Below are positions 24,686 to 26,682 of a DNA stretch of 26,682 nt, in pieces. The stretch lies in the NCBI GenBank assembly GCA_964437735.1, contig CAYTID010000024.1, positions 1-26,682 on the forward strand, read 5' to 3'. Within the stretch, counting starts at the first letter, position 1. Every line of letters starts with the position of its first letter. A program made the translations under genes and the position numbers. The notes below the pieces were generated by a model. That model was not told the origin of the DNA, searched no databases, and saw only the letters and a program-made list of their open reading frames with translations. The DNA comes from CAYTID01 sp964437735. Lineage in GTDB: Bacteria > Bacteroidota > Ignavibacteria > UBA10030 > BY39.

Positions 24686-25249
24686 TTATTGCGGTAAAGA
24701 TCCTTTTATGGTTGAGAAAATATTCAATATTTTCCCCACACCTTCCGTAATTGATCGTGAAGAAATAGTGGCCCCGCTGATGTTCCGTATGTTTTTTCTG
24801 AACCTTGGAGTTTCATCCTGACTTTTTCCGTGAAATTGCTTTCGAAAACTTTCATTTGATATTTCATAACCGTGGGTTTCTCTGTATTTAACTATATCCA
24901 CATCTAAGATAGTCCCATTTTTATCCAAAAGAACTAAATATGTTATAGGGAGAGACTTTCCCTTTACATCGTCAAGAAATGCGTATGCCACAATGTCGGT
25001 GTCGATGCGGCAGATATAAAGATTAATTGAGTCGCGGATAGATTTGATTTTTGAAGAAGCCTTTATTTTGCTGACTTCATTCTCAGAAAACCGAAATGAA
25101 TGGAATGATAAATTTACAGTATTTCCTAAGATCCTTTTAACAGACTGATCTACCGTTGTTGCGTAAATATCCTGGGAAAATAAATTCTCCCAGGATATCA
25201 GCATTAAAAGAACAATTATATATGATTTAAAAGAAAAAATATCCCACAC
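24686..25249 (-). CDS. Exported FMN_bind-domain protein (covalent flavin carrier)
   Basis: With the GTG at 25249 the product has 187 aa: a hydrophobic leader (SYIIVLLMLISW) and then a single FMN_bind domain (RnfG/NqrC C-terminal type). SGATISSRSITEGV contains the Thr (codon 24767-24769) that ApbE enzymes flavinylate. The usual Asp six residues before this Thr is Arg here. KGKSLPITYLVLLDKNGTI and a VDIVKYRETHGYEI segment also fit the family. An in-frame ATG at 25300 would give 204 aa, but it overlaps the porin by 74 bp and adds polar residues before the leader. It lies in one operon with apbE, which makes it a periplasmic or surface one-electron carrier. Confidence 0.87.
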   Translation of the reverse strand: MWDIFSFKSYIIVLLMLISWENLFSQDIYATTVDQSVKRILGNTVNLSFHSFRFSENEVSKIKASSKIKSIRDSINLYICRIDTDIVAYAFLDDVKGKSLPITYLVLLDKNGTILDVDIVKYRETHGYEISNESFRKQFHGKSQDETPRFRKNIRNISGATISSRSITEGVGKILNIFSTIKGSLPQ

Positions 25250-26333
25250 CGAAATTAAATTGTTTGGTCCCTTTATTGAACCCGTCTTTAGCATTGGCAA
25301 AAATCTGAAAATCAGTTTTTACTACAAGATTATAAACCGGCTTATAGCTGAAACCAAAAGTTAAATCATTTCTGTTGTATTTCTCGTTTGCCGTATAGCC
25401 TGCGGGTACTTTTGCCTGAGTGTTATAATTTTCAAATCTAGCGAACGCCCATAATTCTTCATTGGAATCGCAAATTAACGGGAGTACATCATAAGCAGTT
25501 TCGACCAAGAACCCATTCATTGATTTTGCGATCGGATCTGTAGTGGTGTTGTATGCTTTATTGATCTCTAAGGCGTCATTCAGATTTATCATTGCGTATT
25601 CTGCTGTGAACTGAAACCTGTTTCTCGTGTATTGAAGATGACCTATTCCCAGGCTCACCATCCCTTTTGTATTAATCTTTCCTGTTCTGATATCATTTGC
25701 AGGGACGGTATTCCCGAAATAAAATCCGGTTCCCAGCTTTAATTCCGGCATTGGAGTGTAATTAATATTTCCCACTAAAGAAGGATTCTCAATGTGGCTT
25801 TCGATAGCTTTCTGTCGTCCTCCGCGGAGGCCATCCTTTGCGCTAAATTTATCAGCTCTTAATCCGGCAGTTACTTGCAGCGTATAATCAACTCCTTCGG
25901 TGATATGTCCGAATATCCCTATTCCGTTTTCCCACCAGGTTGTGGGGATAATGCTTTTGCTGAAATTAGGCCTTTCTACTCCATGAAATGTAGGCGGTTC
26001 ATGATAGAGATTTATTATGCCGAGTGGTTGTAGAAGAACACCGGCTCTGAAACCGATCAATTTGGAAAGTCTGTACTCTATGTACGCTTGTTCAAGTTCA
26101 ACCTCTTTTCCCGCGTGTTCAATTTCAAGTTCAGAAAAAAATGCCCACTTTTCGTTGAAATTGTGTCCCAGATAAATAATGAATCTGTGGAAATCAATTT
26201 CTTTTTTCCCTGTTCCTTCAGGGACGTTCAGATGTAGTTCACCATATCCGCCGACCTGCGTCGAAGATTCCTGTGAAAAACCCGGATTAATGTAAATAAA
26301 TACCGCAAGTAAAACCTTAAGAAAATATTTCAT
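25227..26333 (-). CDS. Outer-membrane porin of the OprO/OprP-like type
   Basis: The 368-aa product has a signal peptide (about 1-20, ending in PGFSQ) and a series of amphipathic strands ending in the aromatic terminus VGYFFF, the signal for BAM insertion. GGYGELHLN near residue 28, FHRFIIYLGHNFNEKWAFFS and RAGVLLQPLGIIN near 96-108 match phosphate-selective porin O/P-like proteins. That name does not prove phosphate specificity. AAGGAG lies 7 bp before the ATG. The gene end overlaps the leader of the FMN_bind gene, so a link with the flavin module is likely; porins of such modules could let small electron acceptors enter. Confidence 0.82.
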   Translation of the reverse strand: MKYFLKVLLAVFIYINPGFSQESSTQVGGYGELHLNVPEGTGKKEIDFHRFIIYLGHNFNEKWAFFSELEIEHAGKEVELEQAYIEYRLSKLIGFRAGVLLQPLGIINLYHEPPTFHGVERPNFSKSIIPTTWWENGIGIFGHITEGVDYTLQVTAGLRADKFSAKDGLRGGRQKAIESHIENPSLVGNINYTPMPELKLGTGFYFGNTVPANDIRTGKINTKGMVSLGIGHLQYTRNRFQFTAEYAMINLNDALEINKAYNTTTDPIAKSMNGFLVETAYDVLPLICDSNEELWAFARFENYNTQAKVPAGYTANEKYNRNDLTFGFSYKPVYNLVVKTDFQIFANAKDGFNKGTKQFNFGVGYFFF

Positions 26334-26347
26334 AAATGCTCCTTAAT

Positions 26348-26682
26348 TTAGAATGTTATTGTAAGACCGCCGGATATTAACCACTCCGGGGGATTATTAT
26401 TTAAACCTTTACGGATAGATAAATCAGCTATAATATTTTTGTTAATTTTATAAGCGCTGCCGATTATAACAGAGAATATTTCGCCGGATAAATTATCGGC
26501 TGCATATTTCATCCCAGATATCTCGCCGAATACATGGAATGTGTTTGTTATCAAATGATCGTATGCTGCGCCGAATAATATATGATTTCCATATCCGGAT
26601 AATTTCATATCGACATGAGTATATCCCAGCAAAAAATGAACGGAGGATGTATTAAAATACTTGGAGACTGCTGAAATTAAAA
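26348..26682 (-). CDS. Outer-membrane beta-barrel protein, C-terminal part (cut by window edge)
   Basis: The minus-strand frame enters from the right edge without a stop and gives 111 residues. These consist of amphipathic strands with short turns and the aromatic terminus WLISGGLTITF of a BAM-inserted barrel. The strands HILFGAAYDHLITNTFHVFGE and SGEIFSVIIGSAYKINKNII look like transporter-type barrels of the MetA-pathway/DUF3187 kind, an assignment from style only. It ends 14 bp before the porin start on the same strand and so is the first visible gene of the flavin operon. The beginning lies outside the window. Confidence 0.7.
   Translation of the reverse strand, partial: LISAVSKYFNTSSVHFLLGYTHVDMKLSGYGNHILFGAAYDHLITNTFHVFGEISGMKYAADNLSGEIFSVIIGSAYKINKNIIADLSIRKGLNNNPPEWLISGGLTITF

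Noticed and set aside
25250..25300. ATG start of the FMN_bind protein at 25300
   Set aside because: It would overlap the porin by 74 bp and add polar residues before the hydrophobic leader; GTG at 25249 gives a normal signal peptide. Not fully excluded.

Overview
The window comes from an A/T-rich Gram-negative genome. LptE, SPOR, porin and TorF-like proteins show an outer membrane, and IspG shows the MEP isoprenoid route. The promoters that can be read look like ordinary sigma-70 boxes with 17-bp spacers, not the Bacteroidota type. Protein style (giant periplasmic TPR protein, orphan GroES-like protein, short Obg) suggests a free-living member of the Ignavibacteriota/Chlorobi side of the FCB group. 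This is an inference from recognition, not from a search. I see no phage, IS, CRISPR, tRNA or rRNA, and no stretch above about 205 bp lacks a gene.

Left block (1-5665, minus strand): one compact operon read from miaB through a TPR/SPOR lipid-envelope style protein, a receiver-less sigma-54 activator, lptE, a processive GT2 glycosyltransferase and a TPR protein cut by the window edge. Genes overlap or lie within about 35 bp, and a promoter is visible just before miaB.

Middle-left block (5779-13072, plus strand): an unknown 143-aa helical protein, a 1200-aa secreted TPR protein, an unknown 377-aa protein, obg and a lone FecCD-type permease. The last four are almost gapless (3-bp gap, TAATG and ATGA junctions).

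Centre (13204-18033): an orphan GroES-like gene on the minus strand runs head to head with gap. Then follow a terminator-like hairpin, pgk, a rhomboid protease and ispG, i.e. lower glycolysis next to MEP synthesis. Next come a TorF-like outer-membrane barrel and, two bases later, a CHASE4-PAS-HisKA-HATPase-REC hybrid kinase (18208-21557), followed by ychF.

Right block (22675-26682, minus strand): a probable extracytosolic flavin/electron-transfer module. It has a partial outer-membrane barrel, a porin, an FMN_bind protein with an SGAT flavinylation site, an unknown four-helix membrane protein and a Tat-type ApbE flavin transferase. A MIP18/DUF59 iron-sulfur assembly protein follows with its own near-consensus promoter, and a UUCG-capped intrinsic terminator closes the block. 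This flavin module is the best candidate for an undescribed system in the window.
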